Origin: a bacterium
Lineage (GTDB): Bacteria; UBA8248
Assembly (NCBI GenBank): GCA_022828125.1
Contig: JAJEJD010000008.1
Span: 1-64,000 of the forward strand
DNA length: 64,000 nucleotides
Reading direction: 5' to 3'
Positions 35,047 through 43,202 of this stretch are shown here, one piece after another (positions within the stretch are counted from its first letter, which is position 1; every line of letters begins with the position of its first letter). Under the pieces are notes generated by a model. It did no database searches. It was given only the letters and a program-made list of their open reading frames with translations, and was not told the DNA's origin. Made by a program: the position numbers and the translations under genes.

Positions 35047-36222
35047 ATGGACTTCGAACTGAGTGAAGAACAGAAAAGCCTGCAGCTTCTCGCCAGAAAA
35101 TTCGCGATGGAGGAGATGTTGCCAGAGGTGGCTGAACTCGAGAAACGACCCGACGGGGAGGACAAGTTCCCCTACGACCTGGTGAAGCGCGGCGCCGCGC
35201 TCGGTTTCCACTCCCTGGGCGTACCCGAAGCGCACGGGGGCGACGGGGCCAGCGTCCTCACCCAGTGCGTCGTCGTGGAGGAACTCTCCACCGGCTCGCC
35301 CGCCGTCTCCAAGGTGTACAGCCACAACTGGAAGGGAATCGCGGGCCTCATCGCCGTGGCGACGCCCGAACAACTCGCCCGCGTTATCCCCGCCTATCTC
35401 GAAGACCCGCTCTATTGCATCGGCATCGCCATCACGGAGCCGGGCGCTGGCAGCGACAACGCCCTCCCCTTCGATGCGGACCCGGCCGCAGGCCCCGCCC
35501 TGAGCGCGGTGCGCGACGGGGATTCTTACGTCCTGAACGGCATGAAGCAGTTCATCGCCATGGGCGCGCAGGCGAAATACGTCACCGCATTCGCCCGGAC
35601 GGACAGGAGCGTCCCGTGGACGAAGGGCGTGACGGGGTTCATGATTTTTCCGCCGCACGAGGGCTTCGAGGTCGGCAGGCTGCACGACAAGGTGGGGCTC
35701 AGGTGCTATCCCCAGCACGACCTCATCTTCCGCGACGTGCGGGTGCCGGTGGAAGACCGCCTGGGCGAGGAGGACAGGTTCCAGGAAGGTCGCAAGAGCG
35801 TCGTCAACGTCGGCACCGTGGAGGCGACGGCCACCTCTTTGGGCATCGCCCGGCGCGCGTACGACCTGGCGCTCTCCTATGCGCGCGAGCGCGTGCAGGG
35901 CGGAAAGCCCATCATCGAGCACGACCTCATCGGCGCGCTCCTGCTCGAGATGTTCACCCGTCTGGAAGCCGCGAGAACGCTGCTCTGGCGCGCCGCCTGG
36001 AGCATTGACGAGGGAGTGAGCGACCAGAAACTCGCGCGGGCGACCAAGGTGCTCGCCGTCGAGACGCTAAACTACATGGCCACCAGGGCGGTGGAAATCT
36101 GGGGCGGCATGGGCGTGATGAAGGACGCGCCCGTGGAGAAGGTCTACCGCGACGCCATACAGCTTTACCACATGGGCAACACGAACCAGGTGAACGTCCT
36201 GAAGGCCCTGCCCCACCTGTGA
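35047..36222 (+). CDS. Acyl-CoA dehydrogenase family protein
   Basis: 391-aa FAD enzyme with the N-terminal helical domain starting MDFELSEEQKSLQLLARKF and the middle beta-domain with AITEPGAGSDN (flavin/substrate contact). The C-terminal domain carries ALSYARERVQGGKPI and RAVEIWGGMGVMKDAPVEKVYRDA, where the catalytic base (Glu) would lie nearby. It would oxidise an acyl-CoA to the enoyl-CoA and pass electrons to ETF. Chain-length specificity cannot be read. Monocistronic between two repeat-filled gaps. Confidence 0.93.
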   Translation: MDFELSEEQKSLQLLARKFAMEEMLPEVAELEKRPDGEDKFPYDLVKRGAALGFHSLGVPEAHGGDGASVLTQCVVVEELSTGSPAVSKVYSHNWKGIAGLIAVATPEQLARVIPAYLEDPLYCIGIAITEPGAGSDNALPFDADPAAGPALSAVRDGDSYVLNGMKQFIAMGAQAKYVTAFARTDRSVPWTKGVTGFMIFPPHEGFEVGRLHDKVGLRCYPQHDLIFRDVRVPVEDRLGEEDRFQEGRKSVVNVGTVEATATSLGIARRAYDLALSYARERVQGGKPIIEHDLIGALLLEMFTRLEAARTLLWRAAWSIDEGVSDQKLARATKVLAVETLNYMATRAVEIWGGMGVMKDAPVEKVYRDAIQLYHMGNTNQVNVLKALPHL

Positions 36223-36299
36223 GGACGCCTGAGCGATTTGCGCAGCGCTTGTCTTTCGCGCGTTTTTTGAGGATTCTATCCGATGCAGGGGGCGCATTC

Positions 36300-36572
36300 A
36301 GGACTGTTGAAAAAGCCTGAGGAGAGAGGAATCACTCCCCCCTTGAGGGGGAGTCGAAGAGTTGAGGGCGTAAGCCCGAAAGCGATTCGGTGGGGGGGTA
36401 ATTCGGAATGGCGATAAAACGCATTTTACCCCCCACCGAGTCAGCCTTCGCACAAACCGCTCGGCTTCCTCGTCGGGCTTTCCCCTCGGGAAGCCCGACC
36501 CTCAAGGGGGGAGTGAACTTCAAAAACTTGCGCTCAACCAAAATCGCTTCAAGGGACTTTTTCAACAACCCC
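36300..36572. repeat. MITE-like element (273 bp) with terminal inverted repeats
   Basis: The ends AGGACTGTTGAAAAAGCC and GGGACTTTTTCAACAACCCC are inverted copies. Nested inside are AATCACTCCCCCCTTGAGGG and its inverse, and an inverted pair of GGTGGGG...TACCCCCCACC blocks around GCGATAAAACGCATTTTA. The interior is closely similar to 50968-51172. It fills the 397-bp gap 36223-36619. Confidence 0.78.
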
Positions 36573-36619
36573 GTATGCGTCCCCTACAGGCGAACCGGAA
36601 ATCATGAAGGAGATTCGAC

Positions 36620-37018
36620 ATGACAGAGAAAACCGATGCGGAGTGGCGCGAGCAGTTGACGCCCGAGCAATACCACGTCACGAGGGAGGCGGGCACCGAG
36701 CGCGCCTTCAGCGGGAAATACTGGGACTGCCACGATGACGGCATCTATGCGTGCGTGTGCTGCGGGACGGAGCTTTTCGACGCCGAGACCAAGTTCGACT
36801 CGGGCACGGGCTGGCCGAGCTTCTTCCAGCCGCTCAAGCCGGAGAACGTGGGCGAGAAGGAGGACAACTCCTTCTGGATGCGCCGCGTGGAGGTGGTGTG
36901 TTCGAACTGCGACGCGCACCTGGGACACGTGTTCCCCGACGGCCCCGCGCCCACCGGCCTGCGGTACTGCATGAACTCGGCATCGCTGGACCTGAAGCCC
37001 AAGCCCTCCTCAGAGTAG
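36620..37018 (+). CDS. msrB: Peptide-methionine (R)-S-oxide reductase MsrB
   Basis: 132-aa repair enzyme that reduces methionine-R-sulfoxide in proteins. It has both zinc-binding CxxC pairs (C45/C48 in CVCC and C94/C97 in CSNC), the [10 protein letters not shown] block and the catalytic Cys117 in RYCMNSASL. It is the Cys form, not Sec. Full length for the family. ATG 36620 follows AAGGAG. A T-tailed hairpin follows the stop, so it is probably a single-gene transcript. Confidence 0.96.
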   Translation: MTEKTDAEWREQLTPEQYHVTREAGTERAFSGKYWDCHDDGIYACVCCGTELFDAETKFDSGTGWPSFFQPLKPENVGEKEDNSFWMRRVEVVCSNCDAHLGHVFPDGPAPTGLRYCMNSASLDLKPKPSSE

Positions 37019-37046
37019 GGCCCGGACGGAGAACGCAACCACCAAG

Positions 37047-37083
37047 AGGCGCTCCACGCGCGAACTGCGAGGAGCGTCTTTTT
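37047..37083 (+). terminator. Rho-independent terminator after msrB
   Basis: Stem AGGCGCTCC (37047-37055) with GGAGCGTCT (37071-37079), one G-T wobble and a 15-nt loop, followed by TTTTT. Placed 29 nt after the msrB stop. Confidence 0.65.
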
Positions 37084-37108
37084 CACGCAATGACGGGAGA
37101 GAATATCC

Positions 37109-37552
37109 ATGAGCATCGAGCGCTTTCATAACGTATCGCTTACGGTAAAGGACGCGGACGCGTCTTCGAAATGGTACGCAGATAACTTCGGCTTCGAGGT
37201 GGAATCGGATTCGGAACGCACGCCGGATTTCTCGGCACAGGTGACGGGCGTTCCGGGCGCGATTCTCCGCGTGGTGCACATGGGCGGCCACGGGCTTCAT
37301 CTCGAACTCATGGAATACAAGGGCGCGGCGGGCGATGCGATAAACACCTCTCCCAACAACGCGGGCTGCCTACAGATCGGCTTCGTCGTGGACGACGCCG
37401 AAGCGCTTTACGAGAAACTCAAATCACAGGGAACCGCCATGTGCTCGCCGGAACCCGCCACGGTGCCGAGCGGCCCCATCCAGGGCTCAAAAATCTTCTT
37501 CTGCAAAGACCCCGACGGCGTGGTGCTCAAGTTTCTGTCGATCAAGAAGTAG
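37109..37552 (+). CDS. VOC-family (glyoxalase-like) protein
   Basis: 147-aa single VOC domain starting IERFHNVSLTVKDADASSKWY and ending IFFCKDPDGVVLKFLSI. Candidate metal ligands are the His in RFHNV, the Glu in LHLELMEY and the late acidic/Lys region. Start ATG 37109 with GGGAG upstream. Another of five VOC proteins in the window; no substrate can be named. Confidence 0.88.
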   Translation: MSIERFHNVSLTVKDADASSKWYADNFGFEVESDSERTPDFSAQVTGVPGAILRVVHMGGHGLHLELMEYKGAAGDAINTSPNNAGCLQIGFVVDDAEALYEKLKSQGTAMCSPEPATVPSGPIQGSKIFFCKDPDGVVLKFLSIKK

Positions 37553-37576
37553 GGATTGGTGGATTGCAGAGATGCT

Positions 37577-37608
37577 TCGTAGGGGGGGCCTGTGCCCGCC
37601 CTTACGAA
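37577..37608. repeat. Short imperfect palindrome (TTCGTAGGGGG...CTTACGAA)
   Basis: The arms TTCGTAGGGGGGGC and GCCCGCCCTTACGAA are imperfect inverted copies with a small loop. Same type as the GTAGGGGCGG palindromes at 51196 and 20646. Located in the 173-bp gap after the VOC gene. Confidence 0.5.
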
Positions 37609-37725
37609 GAATTATCGGACCTACTACTTATAAAGAAGAGCGGATTGTATGTCTTGACGAACCCCAATACGCTGAGGTTATCCTGCAAACGCTGTCGAGC
37701 ACGTTGAGTTGCAAGGCGTACTTGC

Positions 37726-38103
37726 TCAATCGTCATATACCACTACCTTTACCCCATACCTTTCAGCCAAAGGCTCCAAGGCGGCATCTCCCTTGGTGCA
37801 AACTGCAACTGTAGCAATGCTGTTGGGTTCAAATCTCTCCATTAGGCCTCGCGAAAATAACGCCTGCCCTAATAGATACATGTCCAATCTGTATGCCTTT
37901 GTTTGGATAATCACGATATCTTGGTTCTTGATCGCAACTTCGGTAGATTTTGCGATGACATGCGGTCCACCAAGTAACACGACTCCATCCAAATATCGTG
38001 GGGCCCGATCAGAGCTGCGACGAACAGCTGGAAACTCCTCCACGAGAGTGCCGCCAATCTCCCTCCAGAAGCGTCGTGTTAGCGGAGTCTCATACTTAGA
38101 CAT
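37726..38103 (-). CDS. Hypothetical protein, possible PD-(D/E)XK-nuclease-like fold
   Basis: 125-aa protein, clearly lower in GC than its neighbours, as are its flanks (37620-38215), suggesting transfer. I do not recognise the family with certainty. Visible features are an Asp in RYLDGVVL, then DIVIIQTKAYRLDMYLLGQ, an alternating hydrophobic strand ending in QTK followed by a helix. This resembles the D...(D/E/Q)xK core of PD-(D/E)XK enzymes with Q in place of E. ATG at 38103, no strong ribosome site. A nuclease role is a guess from one motif. Confidence 0.55.
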   Translation of the reverse strand: MSKYETPLTRRFWREIGGTLVEEFPAVRRSSDRAPRYLDGVVLLGGPHVIAKSTEVAIKNQDIVIIQTKAYRLDMYLLGQALFSRGLMERFEPNSIATVAVCTKGDAALEPLAERYGVKVVVYDD

Positions 38104-38215
38104 GTAACCCCTTTCGATTTGAAACTGGGTAGCAGAATAACAAACGAAGATCCATTAGACCTGCCCCACCGGATATCTAAGTAGAACACAACTCAATAGG
38201 AGAATTTTATCGCCT

Positions 38216-38713
38216 CTAGTTTTTGCTTCGACCAATCCATAAACTCAACAGCAGCAGAACGAAAGCAGCGAGGCTCGCGAGGGTGCGGACGTGGTTCCAG
38301 AGGGTCCATTCCGCGATGTAGGAGACCATCACGCCTGCGTTCTCGGGCCTGGCCGGATCCAGGGGCGCGATTTCGCCGTTCAAGGGCACGTTGAAAAGGC
38401 TGGTCACCCCGAAAGCGCCTATCAAGTAAATGAGGGCGGCGGAAAGTGCCAACCAGCACGCGGGGGCGTCGCGGCGCAGGAGCGCATGAAGCGCGGCGGC
38501 GGTGCAAAGGATCAACGCGCCGAAAAAACCGAGCGCGAAGACGGCGTTTCTCACGGCCAGGTTGACCGCCTGCATGGAGGCCAGGGCGGCGAGCGGCTCC
38601 ATCGCGCCAAGGCCGGGCATGACCACGAACGAGAAGGCGAAGAAGAACCCGGCCATCACGCCGACCCAGACGGCGCATGCCAGACGCAGCCAGGAACCCA
38701 AGGACATCGACAT
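38216..38713 (-). CDS. DUF1772 family four-helix membrane protein (anthrone oxygenase-like)
   Basis: About 165-aa integral membrane protein with four hydrophobic helices (roughly 8-30, 52-72, 80-102, 140-160). The motifs FFFAFSFVVMPGL and TSLFNVPLNGEIAPLDP are typical of DUF1772. ATG 38713 is chosen because GAGAGGGA lies upstream; an in-frame ATG 14 codons earlier has none. DUF1772 is related to anthrone oxygenases; function in bacteria is unknown. Confidence 0.82.
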   Translation of the reverse strand: MSMSLGSWLRLACAVWVGVMAGFFFAFSFVVMPGLGAMEPLAALASMQAVNLAVRNAVFALGFFGALILCTAAALHALLRRDAPACWLALSAALIYLIGAFGVTSLFNVPLNGEIAPLDPARPENAGVMVSYIAEWTLWNHVRTLASLAAFVLLLLSLWIGRSKN

Positions 38714-39049
38714 TATAAATCCCTCTCGTGGCGGCTTCGGCCCGCGACTGTTCATCAGTCGCCCCGCCCGTGCATATCTTTATTTTCGCCCATCAGTCGA
38801 TAGGCAAGAACCGCCTCCGCATCGGGTCGATTCGCAACCTCTGCGGGCGACTCGCGAGCCGCCCCTGCAAAGATCGTCCACATCGGAGCAACACAACCAA
38901 GGGCGGACAACATATCCTTCCATCGTATTATCACCTTTTCGCCTTCTAACGCCCACGGGCAAACGCGCACCTTCATCCCCTCCTCGGGAAAGCGGCGCGG
39001 GCGGCCACAGGGGGCCGTCCCTGCGACTTCCATAAAACCGGACATGAGC

Positions 39050-39413
39050 GCATTTCCCCGCAATTGCCGTAATTCCTGAAACCACGAACTGCGGTATCGT
39101 GCGCGCGGCGAAGAAAAGCGGTGATTGCCGCCGTCGCGCCGTATTCAGGAAGTGGCGGAAATCGTTTCGGGGAGAGAAATCATGTTCAGGGATTCGGGAA
39201 TGGCGATGGAAATGAAAATAATGATATTTCCCGTAAAATTCGATAAATTCACGGGGTTTTTCGATAAATTACTGAAAATCATTTTCCGTTTAACCTGTTT
39301 CAATACAAAGAGTTATATTGAAAATCTTAGCGTCGCGCACTCAGATATGGCAATAAAAAAAATTTTCGGGCTGCCCCGCATTTGCCCGCAACTGCCCGCA
39401 TTCGCCCGGTTAT
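39050..39413 (+). repeat. AT-rich ~360-bp dispersed repeat, copy 1
   Basis: Aligns over its full length with the reverse complement of 50590-50950: both start GCATTTCCCCGCAATTGCCG, pass through TATCGTGCGCGCGGCGAAG, TCGTTTCGGGGAGAGAAATC and GTTTTTCGATAAATT, and end CGCATTTGCCCGCAACT. The middle encodes an ungapped ~75-codon frame (from ATG 39182) alignable between copies, but differences are often non-synonymous. The rest of the gap 38714-39049 holds palindrome-type fragments and no supported gene. Confidence 0.8.
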
Positions 39414-39880
39414 TTCTTCGGCTTCATTCCGTGGCCCCCGTGCTTCATCGCCTTGCCTTCGCCGCCATGGGGCATGCCGGATTTGCGCTCGCCGCGCCCT
39501 TTCATCCCGCCGAAATGGAGTTTCTTGATCAGGCGGTCCCGGCCCGGCCTGGTGAAATCCAGCTTGAGCGCCCACTCTCCCGTCATTTCAAGGTGAACCC
39601 GAGCCCGGTAGGTTCCGGGGGGTCCGTGCGGTTTCGCGGGCGTCGGACGCACGTTGTGGGCGCCGGGCATGGACGGCATATCGGCGCCGACCGTAAACTC
39701 GGCGCCGGCGACCGGCATGCCGCTCTTCTTGCCCTTGAGGGAGATCATGCAGTCGTAGACCAGCTTCTTCTCCGCCGGCTTGCATTCCACCTCGGCCACC
39801 TTTCGCTCGCCCGCCGCCGGCATCGGCGGCAGCGCCAATCCGCCAACGACGAAAACGATGAATAAAAGGGTCTTCAGCAT
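39410..39880 (-). CDS. FixH/YtkA-like secreted protein with His/Met-rich tail
   Basis: 156-aa protein with a signal peptide (residues 1-23, FIVFVVGGLALPPMPAAG) and a small beta-sandwich resembling YtkA/FixH domains (GADMPSMPGAHNVRPTPAKP; GTYRARVHLEMTGEWALKLDF). A Gly/His/Met/Lys-rich C-terminus (MPHGGEGKAMKHGGHGMK) could bind copper or another metal. Its ATG overlaps the end of the LivF-type gene by 7 nt, so it is the last gene of the nine-gene transporter operon, an unexpected passenger. Periplasmic location inferred. Confidence 0.78.
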   Translation of the reverse strand: MLKTLLFIVFVVGGLALPPMPAAGERKVAEVECKPAEKKLVYDCMISLKGKKSGMPVAGAEFTVGADMPSMPGAHNVRPTPAKPHGPPGTYRARVHLEMTGEWALKLDFTRPGRDRLIKKLHFGGMKGRGERKSGMPHGGEGKAMKHGGHGMKPKK

Positions 39881-40626
39881 GGTTGCGCCTCCTCTGAGGA
39901 TGGATTGAGTGATTCGGGCGCGGGAATGCCCAGGTAATTCGACACGAGCCGCTCGTCCGACATCAGTTCCGCCGCAGTGCCGTGGAGCGTGATACGACCG
40001 CTTTCGAGAACGTAAGCCCGGTCGGCGAGCGCCATGGTCCGCCTGACGTTCTGCTCGACGAGGAGGATGGTGAGCCCCTCATCGCGCAGCCGGGAGATCA
40101 GTCCGAAAACCTCCTCCGCCAACTTGGGCGACAGGCCGAGCGAGGGTTCGTCCAGCAGCAGCATCCGGGGACCGGACTCGAGCCCGCGGGCGAGCGCCAG
40201 CATCTGCGCTTCGCCGCCGCTCAGGCCGGCGGCCGGACTGTCCAGTTTGTCCGCAAGGGCGGGGAACAGGCGCTGCAGGCCCGGGCGGTCGTGGCGCCGC
40301 AACACGAACCGGCCGCTCTGATGGGCGGCGGCCTGGAGGTTTTCCTCCACGCTCAAGGTCCCGAAGATCATCCGCCCTTCCGGAACCTGCACGATGCCGC
40401 GGGCGACGACGGCGTGCGACGGAAGGCCGCCAATCGACTCTCCCTCAAAGAGGATATCGCCCTTCTCCGGCGGCACGATGCCCGAGATCGCGTTAAGGAT
40501 CGAAGTCTTGCCGGCGCCGTTTGCGCCGATGATGGAAACGATCTCTCCGGGCCGGACTTCCAATGACACTTCCTCGACCGCGCGAATGCCGCCGTAGGAG
40601 ACGCCCAGCCGGCGCACTTCAAGCAT
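39874..40626 (-). CDS. HAAT ABC transporter ATP-binding protein, LivF type (cassette B)
   Basis: 250-aa ATPase with Walker A GANGAGKTS, signature GLSGGEAQMLALARGL, Walker B MLLLDEPSLGLSP and switch LVEQNVRRTM. ATG 40626 overlaps the LivG gene by 8 nt; earlier in-frame starts lie inside livG and show no similarity. Belongs to the second LivHMGF cassette of the operon 48010-39410. Confidence 0.92.
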   Translation of the reverse strand: MLEVRRLGVSYGGIRAVEEVSLEVRPGEIVSIIGANGAGKTSILNAISGIVPPEKGDILFEGESIGGLPSHAVVARGIVQVPEGRMIFGTLSVEENLQAAAHQSGRFVLRRHDRPGLQRLFPALADKLDSPAAGLSGGEAQMLALARGLESGPRMLLLDEPSLGLSPKLAEEVFGLISRLRDEGLTILLVEQNVRRTMALADRAYVLESGRITLHGTAAELMSDERLVSNYLGIPAPESLNPSSEEAQPC

Positions 40627-41377
40627 CGGGCGCATCGTCCCTGCCCAGATAGGCTTCACGGACCTTCGCATCGGCGAGCACATCGCCCGGCAGCCCTTCC
40701 GCAATCTTGCGGCCGAAATCGAGCACGCAAATACGGGTGCATACGCCCGCGATCAGCGCCATCTTGTGCTCGATCACCACACAGGTGCGGTTCGGAGCGA
40801 CGACCTCATGGATGAGCCGGGCCATGTCCTCGGTCTCGGCCGGAGTCATGCCGCCCGCCGGTTCGTCGAGGAACACCAGCGGCGGGTCGGTCGTCAACGC
40901 GCGCGCGACCTCCAGGCGCCGGCGTGCCGGCAAGGGGAGGTTTTTCGCCAGCACTTCACGATCTTTCAGAAGTCCAAACAGCTCCAGTATTTCATCGACT
41001 CTTCTGGTATCGGCGCATCTGCGCGTCGGCCGGCTTCGCAACAGGCCGAGCAGCCCGCCCGAAACCCGGCTGTGCTGCGAGGCCCATACGTTCTGGAAGA
41101 CGGTCATGGCCGGAAACAAGCGGATATTCTGAAAAGTGCGCGCGATTCCCAGGCGTGCAATCCGGTGCCCTCGCCATCCGGTGATGTCCGCGCCCTGAAA
41201 GGAAATGCGCCCGCCGCTCGGCGGGTACACGCCGGTCACGGTGTTCAGAAGCGTCGTCTTGCCCGATCCGTTCGGCCCGATGAGGCCCAGAACCTCTCCG
41301 GCCGCGACCTCGAGGTCGATCCTGTCGAGCGCCGCCAGAGCGCCGAAACGTTTTTCGACCTTCTTAAGCGCGAGCAT
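40619..41377 (-). CDS. HAAT ABC transporter ATP-binding protein, LivG type (cassette B), degenerate signature motif
   Basis: 252-aa ATPase with Walker A GPNGSGKTT, ARTFQNIRLFP, Walker B LVFLDEPAGGMTPAE and switch His in VIEHKMALI. The signature segment reads NLPLPARRRLEVARAL, where most LivG proteins have NLxYGQQRRLEIAR; the glycine position is Pro. The partner LivF keeps a canonical LSGGE, so one composite ATP site may be weakened. Overlaps LivM by 14 nt. Confidence 0.92.
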   Translation of the reverse strand: MLALKKVEKRFGALAALDRIDLEVAAGEVLGLIGPNGSGKTTLLNTVTGVYPPSGGRISFQGADITGWRGHRIARLGIARTFQNIRLFPAMTVFQNVWASQHSRVSGGLLGLLRSRPTRRCADTRRVDEILELFGLLKDREVLAKNLPLPARRRLEVARALTTDPPLVFLDEPAGGMTPAETEDMARLIHEVVAPNRTCVVIEHKMALIAGVCTRICVLDFGRKIAEGLPGDVLADAKVREAYLGRDDAPDA

Positions 41378-42272
41378 GATTCCGCCTCGAGAACACGGCC
41401 TTCAACCGATGCACCCGCTCCTCGTCGAGGATGCCGCGCGGCATGAAGATCAACAGTATCGCCACCAGGCCGCCGAACACGATCATCCGGTAGCCCTGGA
41501 TGAAGCGAATCGCCTCCAGAAAGCCGACATCGATGGCGACGCCGATGAGCGGCCCGAATGCCGTGCCAAGCCCTCCGATCAGACCGTAGGCGAGGGCATG
41601 CACGCCCAGCATGACGTTGAAGAACTGCGGCTCCACATAGGTGGTGAAGTGTGCGTAAAGAGCCCCACCGACGCCCGCGATCACACCGGCCGCCCCCACC
41701 GCCAGAATGCGATAGCGCACGGTGTTCAGGCCCTGCATCTCGGCCAACAGATCATCCGAGCCGAGCATCCTGAGAACCGAACCCAGACGGGAGCGCTCGA
41801 CCAGCAACAAGCAGATCACCGTCAGCGCGAGCAACCCGTAGATGAGGAGCATGAACTCGGTCAGGCTGATGTCGCGCTCGAACATCCAGCGGATGCCGTG
41901 GAATCCGTTTGCGCCCTCCGGACCCACCATCTCTCCATCGACCTCGACCTGAATTTCGACGATCAACAGGATCAGGCGCGCCATCTCCGCAAAAGCCAGA
42001 GTCGCTACCGAAAAGTAGAGACCGCTGAGCTGAAGCGTCAGAGCCCCCACGACCATCGCGATGATTCCGGCCGCGCACGCGCCGACGAGAATTCCCGCCC
42101 AGATCGGCATCTGGAACATGGCGGTCGCAGCACCGGCCGCGTACGCGCTCAGGCCGAAGTAGGCCTGCTGGCCGAAGGAGATCTCCCCCGTCAGCAACAG
42201 CAGGTAGGCCGACAGCGCGATGAACGAGATCATGCCGATGTTCGACAGCACCGTGATGACGTAGTCGTCCAT
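41364..42272 (-). CDS. HAAT ABC transporter permease, LivM type (cassette B)
   Basis: 302-aa membrane protein with LivM blocks LLTGEISFGQQAYFGLSAY and MLGVHALAYGLIGGLGTAFGPLIG. It is compact, without the N-terminal extension seen in the 24004 protein. Separated by 3 nt from the LivH gene of the same cassette. Confidence 0.92.
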   Translation of the reverse strand: MDDYVITVLSNIGMISFIALSAYLLLLTGEISFGQQAYFGLSAYAAGAATAMFQMPIWAGILVGACAAGIIAMVVGALTLQLSGLYFSVATLAFAEMARLILLIVEIQVEVDGEMVGPEGANGFHGIRWMFERDISLTEFMLLIYGLLALTVICLLLVERSRLGSVLRMLGSDDLLAEMQGLNTVRYRILAVGAAGVIAGVGGALYAHFTTYVEPQFFNVMLGVHALAYGLIGGLGTAFGPLIGVAIDVGFLEAIRFIQGYRMIVFGGLVAILLIFMPRGILDEERVHRLKAVFSRRNHARA

Positions 42273-42275
42273 CCC

Positions 42276-43175
42276 TCAAACCCGCCGGAAGGCGAGAGCC
42301 TCGCGGCTCAGAATGCGTTGACCCATGAGGCCGCCGGGCCGCAGCACCAGCATCCCGAACAGCAGCAGATATGCGCTGAGATCCTTGTATTCGTTGCCCA
42401 GATACCACAGCGCGTGGGCTTCGACGACGCCCAGCAGCAAGCCGCCCAGAATCGCGCCCGGCAGCGACCCCATCCCACCCAGCATCATCGCAATGAGACC
42501 CTTGAAGGTGGCCCACAAGCCGAAGAAGGGGGTAATCTGCGCATCGGTGGACAATATGGCGTAGCCAGCCACCCCGCCCATCAGGGACACCAACGCGAAT
42601 GCGCACAGCGTGACCCAAGCCGCATTGATACCCATATAGGCGGCAGCCAGAGAGCTTTCGGAGACCGCCCGCAACGCCAGACCAAAACGGGTGCGATACA
42701 ACAGGACGTGCAAAACGCCTACCATGATCATCGCCAGGACCAGCATCGAGGTCTGTTCCGCCCGGAACAGAAAGGGTCCGATTTCGAAGGAATCGGCTGC
42801 AAGCAAAGCGGGGAAAGCATAGGTGCGCTCGGGCAGCAGATGAATTGCGGCTTCCTCCAACTGCATCCAGATCACGAAGCTCGAGACCATCGACGCGAGC
42901 ACGGCGCTGCGGCGGATGGCGTGAAAGCACAAGCGTTCGACATAGATGCCGACGAGGACGGTGCTCGCCAGTGTCGTCAAGGCGACGACCCACACACTGA
43001 CCTGATGATGCACATGCAGCCACGTGCCGATGTAGGCGCCGAGCATGATGGTGGCGCCGAAGGAGAGGTTGATCCGGCGCATCACGCCGAAGATGATCGT
43101 GAATCCAATCGCCAGAAGCGCGTAGGACGAACCGAACATCATGCCGTCGACCGTATTCTGGACAAAATCGATCAA
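42276..43175 (-). CDS. HAAT ABC transporter permease, LivH type (cassette B)
   Basis: 299-aa membrane protein: SSYALLAIGFTIIFGVMRRINLSFGATIM near the start and MLGGMGSLPGAILGGLLLG near the end, as in LivH. It starts 27 nt after the LivF gene of cassette A and is in the same operon. It is only moderately similar to its cassette A counterpart, so the duplication is old or the cassettes were joined. Confidence 0.92.
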   Translation of the reverse strand: MIDFVQNTVDGMMFGSSYALLAIGFTIIFGVMRRINLSFGATIMLGAYIGTWLHVHHQVSVWVVALTTLASTVLVGIYVERLCFHAIRRSAVLASMVSSFVIWMQLEEAAIHLLPERTYAFPALLAADSFEIGPFLFRAEQTSMLVLAMIMVGVLHVLLYRTRFGLALRAVSESSLAAAYMGINAAWVTLCAFALVSLMGGVAGYAILSTDAQITPFFGLWATFKGLIAMMLGGMGSLPGAILGGLLLGVVEAHALWYLGNEYKDLSAYLLLFGMLVLRPGGLMGQRILSREALAFRRV

Positions 43176-43202
43176 GACGCGCTCCCACGACTCCGGTATT
43201 CG

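Noticed and set aside
36620-37018. MsrB as another selenoprotein
   Set aside because: The catalytic residue is an ordinary Cys codon (C117) and the frame has no internal TGA.
38755-38976. Possible 73-codon minus-strand gene
   Set aside because: The region contains a copy of the AGGGGCGGCTCGCGAG palindrome, and the ribosome-site spacing is too short. No family recognised.
39125-39865. 246-codon plus-strand frame
   Set aside because: Its first part is the dispersed AT-rich repeat and the rest is antisense to the FixH-like gene. Only the repeat-internal frame is worth testing.
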